Virus record (IMG/VR): IMGVR_UViG_3300046692_000164
Coordinates: 1 to 53,141 of that record
DNA length: 53,141 nucleotides
Source of the DNA: a virus
Strand: one strand, 5' to 3'
Shown here: in pieces, positions 6,641 through 16,423 of the stretch
Numbering within the stretch: the stretch's first letter is position 1
Layout: every line of letters begins with the position of its first letter
Program-made: the position numbers and the translations under genes
The notes under the pieces: generated by a model
The model's database searches: none
What the model was told of the DNA's origin: nothing
The model's input: only the letters and a program-made list of their open reading frames with translations

Positions 6641-9344
6641 GCAGAATATCTATGCGCAATCGTTCAATACCGGCGTGCAGGACAAGACCGCATTGCCGCG
6701 CACCGATCTGGAGCGCATGAGGCTTGCCGCCGAGATCCAGACAAATTTCCTTTGCAAGGCTACAGGTCCTGCTTTCATGCGCCCCGGCCTCGGATATATC
6801 GGATCGGCGCTCGGCAGCGGTGAATGCTTGCTGAAACCATTCGTGTTTGGCGCAACGGATGCGGCCCTCTTGGCATTTTCGAATAATAGCCTGAGCATCA
6901 TCCTTGATGACGAACCGCTTACTCGCGTCTCTGTTTCGAGCACGATTACCAATGGTGACTTTTCATCCGCAACGGGATGGAACACGGTCGGCAGCAATGG
7001 CGGGCAAGCGACGATATCGGGCGGCGTGCTGACGCTAAACGCTGTTTTCGTCAATGCTACGGCTATGTGCAACCAGACGGTAGCAACGGCTTCTCCAGGC
7101 ATCGAACATGCCCTACGGATTTTCGTCTCACATGGACCTGTGCAATTCAGGTGCGGTGTTGCGGTTGGTGGACAGGATCTTATACCAGAAACTACGCTAC
7201 CTACCGGCTATCATTCGCTTGCCTTTACTCCTCCCTCGACGGCCTATTCAATTCGATTCTCCTCCACGAATATCTATGACTCTGTGGTCGATAGCATCGT
7301 GGTGGAGGGAAGTGGGATAATGGCGCTTCCCTCCCCGTGGACAACAGGGGATTTGGGCAATATACGCATCAGCCAATCCGCAGACGTATGCTTCATTGCG
7401 TGCAATGGCGTTTCTCCTCGACGTATCGAGAGACGCGGCAGACGGTCGTGGTCGGTTGCTTTCTATCTGTCGGATGACGGCCCATTCGTTGCCCCTACAA
7501 CACAGACGATCCGTCTTACGACCGATGGGCTTAATGGAAACGCCAATCTGTTTTCCGACACCCCATTTTTCAATACGGGGCATGTTGGCGGAATTTTTAG
7601 GCTGGATCAGTCCGGACAATACATTCAGCAATCGCTTTCCTCCGAGGATTCATTCTCGGACCCGATCCGTGTGACGGGTGTCAACAACACCTCTGCCGGC
7701 GGGGAGAATGATCGAGACTTTCTCTACACCATCGCAGGGACATGGTCCGGCACTATCAGCCTTCAGCGGTCATTTGACAGTGCTACTACGGGGTTCAAGG
7801 AAGTCGATACAGAGACGACAAATGTCACCGACAAGAGCTATTCCGATGATGATGATAACTCGATCTATTGGTATCGTCTCGGCTTTGCTGAAGGGAATTT
7901 CACCAGTGGAGCGGCGCTTGTCGCCCTTGGATATGATGGTGGCGGTGGATATGGCATAGGCCGCGTAACGGCATATATTGGCCCTACACAGGTTTCCATC
8001 GAAATTCTCAAACCCTTTCTGAAAAAAGGGCCGACACGCGATTGGCGGGAAGGTGAGTGGTCTAGCGATAATGGGTGGCCTTCTGCCGTCACGTTATCGG
8101 ATGGCCGTCTGTGGTGGTCAGGTGACGACCGCCTGTGGGGTTCTGTCTCGGATGCATTCGCGAGCTTCAATGAAGAAGTTGAAGGTGATAGCGGTCCAAT
8201 TGCCAGATCCATTGCCACTGGTGGGGTGAACGCTACGCAATGGTTGCTATCGCTACAGCGATTGCTAGCCGGCACCGAGGGTGTTGTGGCAACGGTCAAA
8301 TCTTCGTCACTAGACGAACCGCTGACGCCATCCAACCTTGGCGTCAAAGATTCCTCCACGACTGGAGCGGCGGCGATCGATCCAGCGAAAATCGATACGC
8401 GCGGCATATTTGTAGAGCGGTCTGGCACAGCGCTTCTGGAACTCACATTCGACGGCGGAAGCGCTGATTATGTAGCGAGTGAGATCAGCAAGCTAACAAC
8501 TGATATCTTTGCCTCTGGCATTAAGCAGCTCGCTGTTCAGCGCCGGCCTGATACGCGTATCTGGATAGTTCTCAATGATGGTAGCGCTGTTTGCTTTGTC
8601 TATGAAGCCGATGACAAGGTTGCGGCGTTCATACCGATTACTACGGATGGATTGATAGAAAGTGTCGCGGTGCTACCGGCGCTGACACAGGACCGCGTTT
8701 ATTTCTGTGTCAATCGTACAATCAGTGGATCAAGCGTTCGATATATCGAGAAGATGGCGATGGATTCCGAGGTTAAGCCAGCCACGCTCTGCAAGGTCAT
8801 GGATGCCTTCAAGACCGGCGTGAATTCTCCGGCCTCAACCACGGTCAATGTCGGTATGCATTTGGTCGGCGCCAGCGTGGTTGTCTGGGCCGATGGTGCA
8901 CCGCTTGAAACATCACCCGGTGTCCCGGCGACATTCACCGTGAACGGAAGTGGCAATATCACCGTGCCGTCTGCCGTCACGAACTGGGTGGCCGGCTTGC
9001 CATATACCGCTCAATATAAATCAGCCAGGCTAGCATATGGTGCTCAGAACACTGCTATGCTCCAAAAGAAGACGGTCGACAGCCTGGGGATGATTCTCAC
9101 GGATTTTGTGAGATCAGGGATTAAGATCGGCAGCTCTTTCGATGAACACCTTTACCCTCTGCCGCAGATGGCAGATGGTAAGATACAGCCCAACGTGGTT
9201 CTGAGCACGATAAGGGATGAGGAATCATTCCCATTCCCAGGATCATGGGATACCGATTCTCGGGTATGCATTGAGGTTTCCAGCCCATATACGGCGACCT
9301 TACTGGGGCTGGTCATGGGGATAACGACAAATGAAAAGAACTAG
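6633..9344 (+). CDS. Tail tubular protein B-like (gp12-type nozzle protein)
   Basis: 903 aa, GTG start. The start MAKQNIYAQSFNTGVQDKTA and the following GPAFMRPGLGYIG and LLKPFVFGATDAALLAF are hallmarks of the TtpB family, which forms the hexameric nozzle of podovirus tails. Later motifs (DGRLWWSGDDRLWGSVSDAF, KQLAVQRRPDTRIWIVLNDG and MTGVNSPASTTVNVG-like beta segments) also fit. It is rich in Ser/Thr/Gly beta sequence and looks lower in GC than the head genes. A broken HNH gene lies convergently just after its stop. Confidence 0.9.
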   Translation: MAKQNIYAQSFNTGVQDKTALPRTDLERMRLAAEIQTNFLCKATGPAFMRPGLGYIGSALGSGECLLKPFVFGATDAALLAFSNNSLSIILDDEPLTRVSVSSTITNGDFSSATGWNTVGSNGGQATISGGVLTLNAVFVNATAMCNQTVATASPGIEHALRIFVSHGPVQFRCGVAVGGQDLIPETTLPTGYHSLAFTPPSTAYSIRFSSTNIYDSVVDSIVVEGSGIMALPSPWTTGDLGNIRISQSADVCFIACNGVSPRRIERRGRRSWSVAFYLSDDGPFVAPTTQTIRLTTDGLNGNANLFSDTPFFNTGHVGGIFRLDQSGQYIQQSLSSEDSFSDPIRVTGVNNTSAGGENDRDFLYTIAGTWSGTISLQRSFDSATTGFKEVDTETTNVTDKSYSDDDDNSIYWYRLGFAEGNFTSGAALVALGYDGGGGYGIGRVTAYIGPTQVSIEILKPFLKKGPTRDWREGEWSSDNGWPSAVTLSDGRLWWSGDDRLWGSVSDAFASFNEEVEGDSGPIARSIATGGVNATQWLLSLQRLLAGTEGVVATVKSSSLDEPLTPSNLGVKDSSTTGAAAIDPAKIDTRGIFVERSGTALLELTFDGGSADYVASEISKLTTDIFASGIKQLAVQRRPDTRIWIVLNDGSAVCFVYEADDKVAAFIPITTDGLIESVAVLPALTQDRVYFCVNRTISGSSVRYIEKMAMDSEVKPATLCKVMDAFKTGVNSPASTTVNVGMHLVGASVVVWADGAPLETSPGVPATFTVNGSGNITVPSAVTNWVAGLPYTAQYKSARLAYGAQNTAMLQKKTVDSLGMILTDFVRSGIKIGSSFDEHLYPLPQMADGKIQPNVVLSTIRDEESFPFPGSWDTDSRVCIEVSSPYTATLLGLVMGITTNEKN

Positions 9345-10048
9345 AGACTACTCCATATAAGCCCTCGTTTGATAGCTGAGATAGTCGTTTGTTGCACTCC
9401 AAAGATAAGGGCAATATCTGATTGTTTCATAGTTCCGATGAGGGATCGTATGGTCAGAACATCATCCTTCTTGAGCTTTGAGTTACCCACGGCTTCCCCC
9501 ATTAAAAGTGTGCCGTGAGCAATTTTATCAGCTTCATTATCTTTCTTAGTCTTCCAAATGAGATGGGTAGGGCTTACTCATCCTAGACGCCCGTTACCAC
9601 ATTTGTGAGAAGCTTCTAAAGTGTGGTCTATTGGGTTGCCGTGGACAAGAGCGCACATGTAGCGATGAGCGCCAGTAGAAACACCTTCATGTTTCACGCG
9701 TCCATAGCCCTTTCTGTCTCTGGAGAAAGGCCAAATGAGGCAAGCGTCGAGAGAATACATCATGTTTGCTTTGAGCCAAGCCAACCCGACACCTGATGCA
9801 GTACGCACCTGAGTCTCCGGATCGCCGTGCCGCACCCACCGAGCGTGGTGCTTTTGGCAGAAGCCGCGGTTGTAAGCTTTGGCATCGCAACTGGTAACTT
9901 CGCAGATGACATTCTTCGGACGTCTCGCAGGGGAGCCGGCCACTGGGTCGCCATATCGTCTTAGGCGAGTGTAGTGAGCGGCACACAGATCAACGCAAAA
10001 GATGATCTTGCTGCACTCTGGAATCGAGCATAAACCTGAATTAGCCAT
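9341..10048 (-). pseudogene. HNH homing endonuclease interrupted by one TGA codon
   Basis: Reading leftward from the ATG at 10048 (ribosome binding site CAGGAGGTCGAA), the frame encodes 156 residues and stops at a TGA at 9578-9580. The same frame then continues for 78 codons to a TAG at 9341. The N-terminal part has Cys/His clusters (CSIPECSK, CVDLCAAHY, CEVTSCDAK, GFCQKHHARWVRHGD). The HNH motif HKCGNGRLG ends exactly at the TGA; family members normally read a Cys there (GC-V-N-P-x-H-L), and the downstream frame continues VSPTHLIW, then HGTLLMGEAVGNSKL and a helix-turn-helix SDIALIFGVQQTTISAIKRG. The gene is thus a full-length homing endonuclease broken by one nonsense codon or a base-call error. 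Confidence 0.85.
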
Positions 10049-10145
10049 TTCGACCTCCTGTAAGGTTGGCTTGGTTAGAACCCGTCGCGGTGGTGAGACA
10101 CCCGACGGGTTCGCTGATTCTACCAAAGAGGTAGTCACATATCAA

Positions 10146-10511
10146 ATGCCGCTTCAGATTATTCAGGTCGACGCTTCCACGGCTCAAGCCATGGAGGGGA
10201 TCAAGATCGATCTTCCGGCCGTGGCCTATGTCGCGATCGATGATGGCGAAGTCGTCTGTTCATACGGTCTTGCATGGGGCGGCGGCCGGTGCTGGGCATG
10301 GCTTCGCCTTGAAAACGGCAAGCCTTCCTATGCACTGACTGTCGTGAGGCGGTTCAAGCGGCTCATGCTGAAAGCCCAGCAACTCGGCGAGCGCGAGGTC
10401 TACACCCCGCGTGACGCTCACTATCAGACATCGGAGAAGCTTTTGCGGTTCCTAGGGTTTCAGATGCACGGCATCGAAGAAGGGCATGAGGTGTGGAAAT
10501 GGCAGCTCTAG
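10146..10511 (+). CDS. GNAT-like / gp13-type small virion-region protein
   Basis: 121 aa from the ATG at 10146, preceded by AGAGGT at some distance; the frame is open further upstream but there it only mirrors the HNH gene. The C-terminal half resembles the end of an acetyltransferase (GNAT) fold: a helix followed by LLRFLGFQMHGIEEGHEVWKW. Proteins of this type occur in podoviruses between the tail tube genes and the internal virion genes (T7 gp13 position). Whether it is catalytic cannot be judged; the acetyl-CoA loop motif is not obvious. Confidence 0.7.
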   Translation: MPLQIIQVDASTAQAMEGIKIDLPAVAYVAIDDGEVVCSYGLAWGGGRCWAWLRLENGKPSYALTVVRRFKRLMLKAQQLGEREVYTPRDAHYQTSEKLLRFLGFQMHGIEEGHEVWKWQL

Positions 10512-10951
10512 CAGCAATCGGCTCTATCGTCTCAGCAGTCGGCACCGTTGCAAGCGGGGTTGCCGCCAAGAAGGACAGCGACTTCCAGGCGATGCAGCTC
10601 GACGCCAAGTCAAAGGAAGAGATGGCATCTTCCCAGCGTGAGGCGGCGCAATCCACGGATCAGGCAACGCTTGCCAACTCGCGAGCGCAGGCTCTCGCGG
10701 CTTCATCGGGCGGCGGTGCTGGCTCGGATGCTCCGACCATCGTCAAGCTCATGTCAGACACGGCAGGGCAGGGCGAACTCAATGCAAATACTCAGCTTTA
10801 CACCGGCTATTCCCGCGCCGCTGGGTTGACTGACCAAGCGGCCGCTGCCCGCCGTTCTGGAAAGGCATCGCTTCTCGGCGGTATTCTTGGTGGGTTCGGA
10901 CAGGCCGCCGGCGGAATCAGCAAGGCCGTCACCAGTGGAGCATTCGGTTAA
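10499..10951 (+). CDS. Small internal virion protein (gp14-like)
   Basis: 150 aa from the ATG at 10499, overlapping the previous gene by 13 bp. It starts with an Ala/Gly-rich hydrophobic helix (LAAIGSIVSAVGTVASGVAA), then a Gln/Ala/Ser-rich helical region, and ends with a glycine-rich segment (LLGGILGGFGQAAGGISKA). This matches the small ejected internal protein (gp14-type) that forms the outer-membrane part of the DNA-ejection channel in T7-like phages. The assignment is from composition and position. Confidence 0.75.
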   Translation: MAALAAIGSIVSAVGTVASGVAAKKDSDFQAMQLDAKSKEEMASSQREAAQSTDQATLANSRAQALAASSGGGAGSDAPTIVKLMSDTAGQGELNANTQLYTGYSRAAGLTDQAAAARRSGKASLLGGILGGFGQAAGGISKAVTSGAFG

Positions 10952-13900
10952 TGGCGGTCCTTCCAACCAAGTTTAACCTGTCGCAGCCGTCCACCTTCGT
11001 CAGTGGTCGCCCTATCGCCACGCAGGACACGACCGCGATCGGCAGAGGTATAGCCAGTCTCGGGCAAAGCGTTGCGTCGATTGGTGATGATATCCAGCGC
11101 CAGCAGGATACGGTCGATATATCGCGGGCTGAAGCCGCCAAGGCTCAGGGCCTGATCGATACTACGAACAAGTTCACCGATGATCCAGACTATTCGACGT
11201 TCAAGGACCGCGCGCCGAAGGACACGTCGGACGTCGTCAGCAACGCTGCGAACCTCATCCGCAATCCGCAGATGCGTGAGAAGTGGAAGCTTCAGGCCGG
11301 GACAGATGCCGCGCGCGTCAACGATGCTATCGGCGACAAGGCGCGGACGCTTGGCAAGCAGGCCAACACAGTCGCCTTTGACGATAGCCTCGAGACCCAG
11401 CGCCGGATCTATGTCGACCCAACGTCGACAGATGAACAGAGGGCGGCCGCGCGTTCCGCTATTGAAGGGTCCATCGAGACCGGCCTAAAGACTGGCTTGC
11501 TGACCCCTGACGCGGCCGACGCGCGCAAGAAGCAGTACGTCGAGGGCGCCGACACCAACCGCCTAAAGCTGCTGGCCGACACCAACCCGGCAGAGGTGGC
11601 AAGCTGGGGCATGAACGGCAACCCCGTTCACGGCGCCATGATGCAGGTCGAAAGCGGTGGCAATCCGAATGCTGTTTCCGCCAAGGGTGCCGCAGGCCTT
11701 ATGCAGGTCACGCCAGGCACTGGAACTGAAATAGCTCAGGAACTCGGCGATGCCAATTTCCCAGCCAATGGCACTGATGCGCAGAAGATCGAGTATCTGA
11801 AGAACCCGGATGTCAGCAAGAAGTATGGCACCTATTACTATGACAAGCAGCTTCAGAAATATGGCGGTGATGAGCAAGCCGCGCTGATTGCCTACAATGG
11901 CGGTCCCGCGCGCGCCGATGCGTGGCTTGCTGCCGGCCGTGACGATTCCGCTATCCCGAAAGAGACTGCAGATTATTACAAGAAGGTCCTGGCTGGAACC
12001 GGCGCTGGCTCGCCGTCAGTTCCCGGCCGCACCATGGCCGATACCGGGCCTTCGGCATCGCGTGATTTTCTCACAAGCATTTCCAGCCATGGCGCTCATT
12101 CGATCGACAGCATGCAGGAAGGCTTTGGCAATAAGCTTTCTAGCCTCATTCAATCGGCGCCACCGGAAATCCGCAAAGGCCTAGGCATCTACTCCGGTTC
12201 ACGCACGCCGGAAGAGCAGGCACAGATCATCAGTTCCAATGCTGGCAAGTATGGGATCGACAAGGCCGCATGGGATAGTGACGTTGCTTCGATGGGGCCG
12301 ATTGCCGCCGGGCAGAAGTGGGCCAGCCAGTTCAAATCTTCCGGCATGTCCGCGTTTATCGCGAAGCCTGGCGGCTCGAACCATCAGAACGGCACGGCAG
12401 CAGATCTTTCCTACAACGGTCAGTCGCTCAAGGATGCGCCGCCAAACGTCGTGAATTGGCTTCATCAGAATGCTGCCGCCTATGGGCTGAAATTCCCGCT
12501 CGGCAATGAGAACTGGCATATCGAGGATTCGTCGACGCGCGGTGGCGCTGGCGGCGCTCCGGCTGCGCCTGTTTCGACGGCGCCGGATTGGGTCAAGCGC
12601 ATCTCGCCTGAAGATCAGCAGGTAGCTTATCAGCTCGCCACGACGAAGCTGAAACAAAATCAGGTCGAAGCGCGCGGCAATATCGAAACCGTTATCCAGA
12701 ACGCGCCATCCGCCATTCAGAACACCGGGACATATTCAGGCACCACACCAACGCAACAGCAGTTCGTTGACGCCTACGGCCCACAGGAAGGCCCGCAGAA
12801 ATACGATTCCTTCACGGCATCGCTCGATGTCGCGCAGTCGTCCTATAACTTCCGCACGATGTCTTCGGACGATATCCAGAAGGCTGTTCAGGCGGCCATC
12901 CCGACTTCATCCGGCAATGATGCAGCGCTTGAGAGCAAGAAGTACGATGCCCTGTCGCAGGCTGCTAGTCAGACGCTAGCCGCCCGCAAGGCCGATCCGG
13001 CTACCTACACCATGCAGGCTTTCCCAAGCGTACAGCAGGCATGGGCGGATGCGCAGACCAGCGGCAACTATCAGTCTGCCATGGCTGCCACGGCAGCGGC
13101 GCAGCAGCAAATGGGCATGACGAAGTTTGAGCTTCTGCCGAAGAGTGTTGCCGATCAGTCCGTGGCGTCCTTCAAGAACCCAGATGCCACCGATCAGCAG
13201 CGCCTTGGCGCGGTGACGGGCCTGATCCTCTCGACGCCGGATCAAGGCCAGAGGCAAGCCGTCTTCAAGCAATTGGTGGATGCTGGCCTTCCGGCAATGA
13301 CAGAAGGCGTGGTCGAGGCGGCGGCGCGCGGTGACCAGGGCGCGGCTAATCGCCTCCTGCAAGCCGCCCTTGTCGATCCTGCCAAGCTTCCGAAGAGCGG
13401 CGAAATCAAGCCGACCGACATCGATGACGCGCTCTATTCAACCATCTGGGCTCCGGGCCAGATCGGTGATGCGTCCTATGGCGTTGGCTATGGCGATGCA
13501 TCTTCGCTTGAGCGGGCGCAGCGCGGCGGTGATCTGATGAAGAAGGCCGTTCAGGTTCGCATCTCTCAGGGTCAGGATCTGCAATCAGCTGTAGCCGGGG
13601 CGAGCAAGGATCTGTTTGGCGACAACAAGGTCTATAATGGATCTGGTGGCATCACCGCGAACCTTCCGGTTCCGTCTGATACAGACACGTCATTGCTCAC
13701 CGCTGGTCTTTCAGCGTCCAAGACATCGTTCAAGGCAGCGCTTGATCAGCAAAGGGAAAGGATTGTCGCAGGTTCGACTTCCACACTAGCTGATGGCGGG
13801 CGCACAGTTCTCGACGCGACCGTTCAAAATCGCATGGATGACATCCTTGAGAACGGCGTCTTCGTCCCGGCTGGGAATGGAGTTGGCTTGCGTGATCCCT

Positions 13901-14661
13901 ATACCGGCGCCTTCGTGACGGGGAGCAATGGGCAGCCATTGACGCTTTCAATTGACAAGGTGCTCGACATGGGCCGCACTAATCCGATCGGCGGCAATGA
14001 ACCGGGAACCCGCTATTCGTCCGGTCAAGCGAACGCAGGCATGGTTCAACCGGCGGCGGTGCAGCAGTACCTCAAGGGCGGCAGCGTCAACAGCAACGAT
14101 GTCTCTCCGGAAGCAAGCCGGTGGATGAGCGGTCAGCCGGTTGACGCGCAGCCTGATGTAAAAAAAAACTCAACCCCTGACCAAGGCTCCCCCGACCTAA
14201 GCAATCTGAGTTCGGTGGAGCGCGGGTTTCTAGGCGCACTTTCGACGGCGGAAAGCGCGGGCATCGGCGGAACGAAGCTCAAGCTTTACAACGACATTAT
14301 CCAGCGCGGTCGAACCGCACCGATCACTGAAAACGATCTTCAGCCTGACGAGCAGGAAAAGCTCAAGGCCCTTGTCCTCAAGCAGGGCAAGACCGAAGGC
14401 AAGATCGATTACAAGGACTATGTCGGCAGCGGCATGCCCGAGGATATTCTTGGTGGCTTTCGCTACAAGGTCGACAATGGCGAGGTGCACATCACCGATA
14501 CCTACGACTTCAACAAAGCCAAGGGCGGAAGCTGGGATGACAACTCGCTGGTCCAAGCTCTGGCGGCATTCGCCAGCCCGAAGAACCTTGCCGCAGCTAT
14601 CGGGCGCAAGATCGCGCCAGATTCAAAGCCTGGCGTTCCAGTGAAGATAATCCTCAAATGA
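10951..14661 (+). CDS. Large internal virion protein with transglycosylase and M15-type peptidase domains
   Basis: 1236 aa; the ATG overlaps the previous TAA. Residues about 226-335 are a soluble lytic transglycosylase (SLT) domain: catalytic Glu in MMQVESGGNPNAVS (about 233), GAAGLMQVTPGTG, and AYNGGPARA (about 314). Residues about 405-525 look like a D-Ala-D-Ala carboxypeptidase/M15 metallopeptidase: GIYSGSRTPEEQ, GGSNHQNGTAADLSYNG with the first His and the Asp zinc ligands, and ENWHIED with the third ligand. The remaining 700 residues are helical and Ala/Gln-rich. Such proteins are ejected with DNA and open the peptidoglycan during entry. Having both a glycan-strand and a peptide-cutting domain in one ejected protein is notable. 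Confidence 0.88.
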   Translation: MAVLPTKFNLSQPSTFVSGRPIATQDTTAIGRGIASLGQSVASIGDDIQRQQDTVDISRAEAAKAQGLIDTTNKFTDDPDYSTFKDRAPKDTSDVVSNAANLIRNPQMREKWKLQAGTDAARVNDAIGDKARTLGKQANTVAFDDSLETQRRIYVDPTSTDEQRAAARSAIEGSIETGLKTGLLTPDAADARKKQYVEGADTNRLKLLADTNPAEVASWGMNGNPVHGAMMQVESGGNPNAVSAKGAAGLMQVTPGTGTEIAQELGDANFPANGTDAQKIEYLKNPDVSKKYGTYYYDKQLQKYGGDEQAALIAYNGGPARADAWLAAGRDDSAIPKETADYYKKVLAGTGAGSPSVPGRTMADTGPSASRDFLTSISSHGAHSIDSMQEGFGNKLSSLIQSAPPEIRKGLGIYSGSRTPEEQAQIISSNAGKYGIDKAAWDSDVASMGPIAAGQKWASQFKSSGMSAFIAKPGGSNHQNGTAADLSYNGQSLKDAPPNVVNWLHQNAAAYGLKFPLGNENWHIEDSSTRGGAGGAPAAPVSTAPDWVKRISPEDQQVAYQLATTKLKQNQVEARGNIETVIQNAPSAIQNTGTYSGTTPTQQQFVDAYGPQEGPQKYDSFTASLDVAQSSYNFRTMSSDDIQKAVQAAIPTSSGNDAALESKKYDALSQAASQTLAARKADPATYTMQAFPSVQQAWADAQTSGNYQSAMAATAAAQQQMGMTKFELLPKSVADQSVASFKNPDATDQQRLGAVTGLILSTPDQGQRQAVFKQLVDAGLPAMTEGVVEAAARGDQGAANRLLQAALVDPAKLPKSGEIKPTDIDDALYSTIWAPGQIGDASYGVGYGDASSLERAQRGGDLMKKAVQVRISQGQDLQSAVAGASKDLFGDNKVYNGSGGITANLPVPSDTDTSLLTAGLSASKTSFKAALDQQRERIVAGSTSTLADGGRTVLDATVQNRMDDILENGVFVPAGNGVGLRDPYTGAFVTGSNGQPLTLSIDKVLDMGRTNPIGGNEPGTRYSSGQANAGMVQPAAVQQYLKGGSVNSNDVSPEASRWMSGQPVDAQPDVKKNSTPDQGSPDLSNLSSVERGFLGALSTAESAGIGGTKLKLYNDIIQRGRTAPITENDLQPDEQEKLKALVLKQGKTEGKIDYKDYVGSGMPEDILGGFRYKVDNGEVHITDTYDFNKAKGGSWDDNSLVQALAAFASPKNLAAAIGRKIAPDSKPGVPVKIILK

Positions 14662-14674
14662 TCGGGGCATCCTT

Positions 14675-16423
14675 TTGAGCTTTCAGTTCATCTCGAATCC
14701 TACCGGCGCAAGTCTCAGCGATACGGACTTCGTGACATCGGCGCTCGATCAGCCGATGTCGGCAGGCTCGACATTCTGGGATCAGGCCAAGGGCGGCGCG
14801 CTGGAAAGCTTCGGGCTTGGCACCGCTGCCCGCAGCCTGTCGATACCAGAGGCCGCGCCCGCCGATGATGGTGGTGCAGTCTCTGGCGTTCTCGGCGCCA
14901 TCAATCGCGCTATCGATCCCGCCGTGCTCATCAGGCGCGCGGCCGGCACGACCTATGACGGTTCAGAACCGCTGACAAAGGATCAATACGAAACCTCGCC
15001 ATCGTTCCGCAAGGACATCCCATATCAGCAGGGCATGACGCCGGATCGCGCCGCGGCACTTGCCGAGATGGATGACCGCCGCAAGGTCAGGGATTTCTAC
15101 GGCCAGAAGCGCCCGGTGACATCGTTCATTGGTAATCTGGCTGGATCGGCCATCGACCCGCTCAATTACATCCCCGTGGCCGGGGAAGCTGTCGTGGGCG
15201 CCAATGTAGCGCGCTTCGGCCAGGTAGGAGGCCGAGCAGTATCCGGCGCTATAGATGCCGCAGGTAACGCAGCTCTTGGTGCATTGGTCACGGCGCCGAC
15301 AAGAACCGAGCTTGGCGACGATACCTCATGGCAATCGACTGTCTCGCAGATCGCCATGGCCGGCCTTATCGGCGGTGCGTTCGGTGCGCTGCATGGCAAG
15401 TTCGGCCGGGACGTATCGCCAACTCTCAAGGCAGAGGCAGAGGATCGCCTTTCCACGCTGAACAATGTGCAGACCTCGCGGGTAGCATTGAACGATGCCA
15501 TCGACGGCATGATCAATAATTCCGAGGTCAACCTGTCGCCAGCCAGTTCAGACATGGTAGCGCGGGTTGCGGATCAGGATCTGCCAAAGGTTGTCATCAA
15601 TCGCATGGCGCGCGAGGCCGAGCCGGGGACGTTCGATCGCCTCGATGCGCTGAACAAGACGCATGAGATCAATCAGACAGAGATAGCCCGGCTTCAGTCT
15701 CAGTCGCTCGACAATGAGAAGTATGGCCAGACGCGCGGGCAAATGATCCAGGCCGATCAGATGGCCGAGCGCTTACAGTCCGCAGAGCAAGCCGTTGCTA
15801 ATGCCCCGAATGATGCGGAGCGCGCGGCGGCAACTGTCCGGCGCGATGCAGCCCGCCAAGAGCTTCGCGACCATCTCTCCGGCATAGACGATAATGTCGT
15901 GAAGGAAATCGAGAACATCGATGACAGCCTTGCGGCTCGACTCGCGGTAGCCGAGCCGGTTGCAACAGAACGGGCAAAGCTTCAGCAGAGAGCTGATCAG
16001 CTTTTCGCTCAGAAGCGTGATGAGTTTTGGCAGAACCGCTTTGCCCAGCCAGATCAGCCGGTGATGACGGATGCCACACCAACGCCGGGAACCGAGCAGC
16101 CCATAGACCCCACATCGCGCGCCACAAGCGCGATATCGCGTCCATCGGTAGACAACGCCTCACCGCCCATCGAAAGCGACCCTGCAGTTGTTCAAGCTGC
16201 AAAGCGCATTGCGCGACCAGAAGCCAACCGTGAGATGGCCGAACAGTTTCGCGTCAACCCAGAGACCGGAGATTTTCCAGAGATGGCCGATATCGAACAG
16301 CTTCGCGCATCGGGCCGACTGACGGAAGATGACCTGGCTGCTCTCGATACCGCCGATGAGACGGTGAAATCCGCAAACGCTTACAGCGAAGCGCTCAAGT
16401 CCTTCGCAGGATGCACGATCTGA
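14675..16423 (+). CDS. Internal virion / ejection protein
   Basis: 582 aa. The frame opens with a TTG at 14675, 13 bases after the previous stop; the next in-frame ATG is at 14756 (Met28), so the start is uncertain. There are Gly/Ala-rich hydrophobic stretches at about 150-245 (IGNLAGSAIDPLNYIPVAGEA, then AMAGLIGGAFGALHG), possibly membrane-inserting, followed by long charged coiled-coil sequence and a Pro/Thr-rich linker near 470-510. This composition fits a second ejected core protein acting in the trans-envelope channel. No enzymatic domain is recognised. Confidence 0.75.
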   Translation: MSFQFISNPTGASLSDTDFVTSALDQPMSAGSTFWDQAKGGALESFGLGTAARSLSIPEAAPADDGGAVSGVLGAINRAIDPAVLIRRAAGTTYDGSEPLTKDQYETSPSFRKDIPYQQGMTPDRAAALAEMDDRRKVRDFYGQKRPVTSFIGNLAGSAIDPLNYIPVAGEAVVGANVARFGQVGGRAVSGAIDAAGNAALGALVTAPTRTELGDDTSWQSTVSQIAMAGLIGGAFGALHGKFGRDVSPTLKAEAEDRLSTLNNVQTSRVALNDAIDGMINNSEVNLSPASSDMVARVADQDLPKVVINRMAREAEPGTFDRLDALNKTHEINQTEIARLQSQSLDNEKYGQTRGQMIQADQMAERLQSAEQAVANAPNDAERAAATVRRDAARQELRDHLSGIDDNVVKEIENIDDSLAARLAVAEPVATERAKLQQRADQLFAQKRDEFWQNRFAQPDQPVMTDATPTPGTEQPIDPTSRATSAISRPSVDNASPPIESDPAVVQAAKRIARPEANREMAEQFRVNPETGDFPEMADIEQLRASGRLTEDDLAALDTADETVKSANAYSEALKSFAGCTI

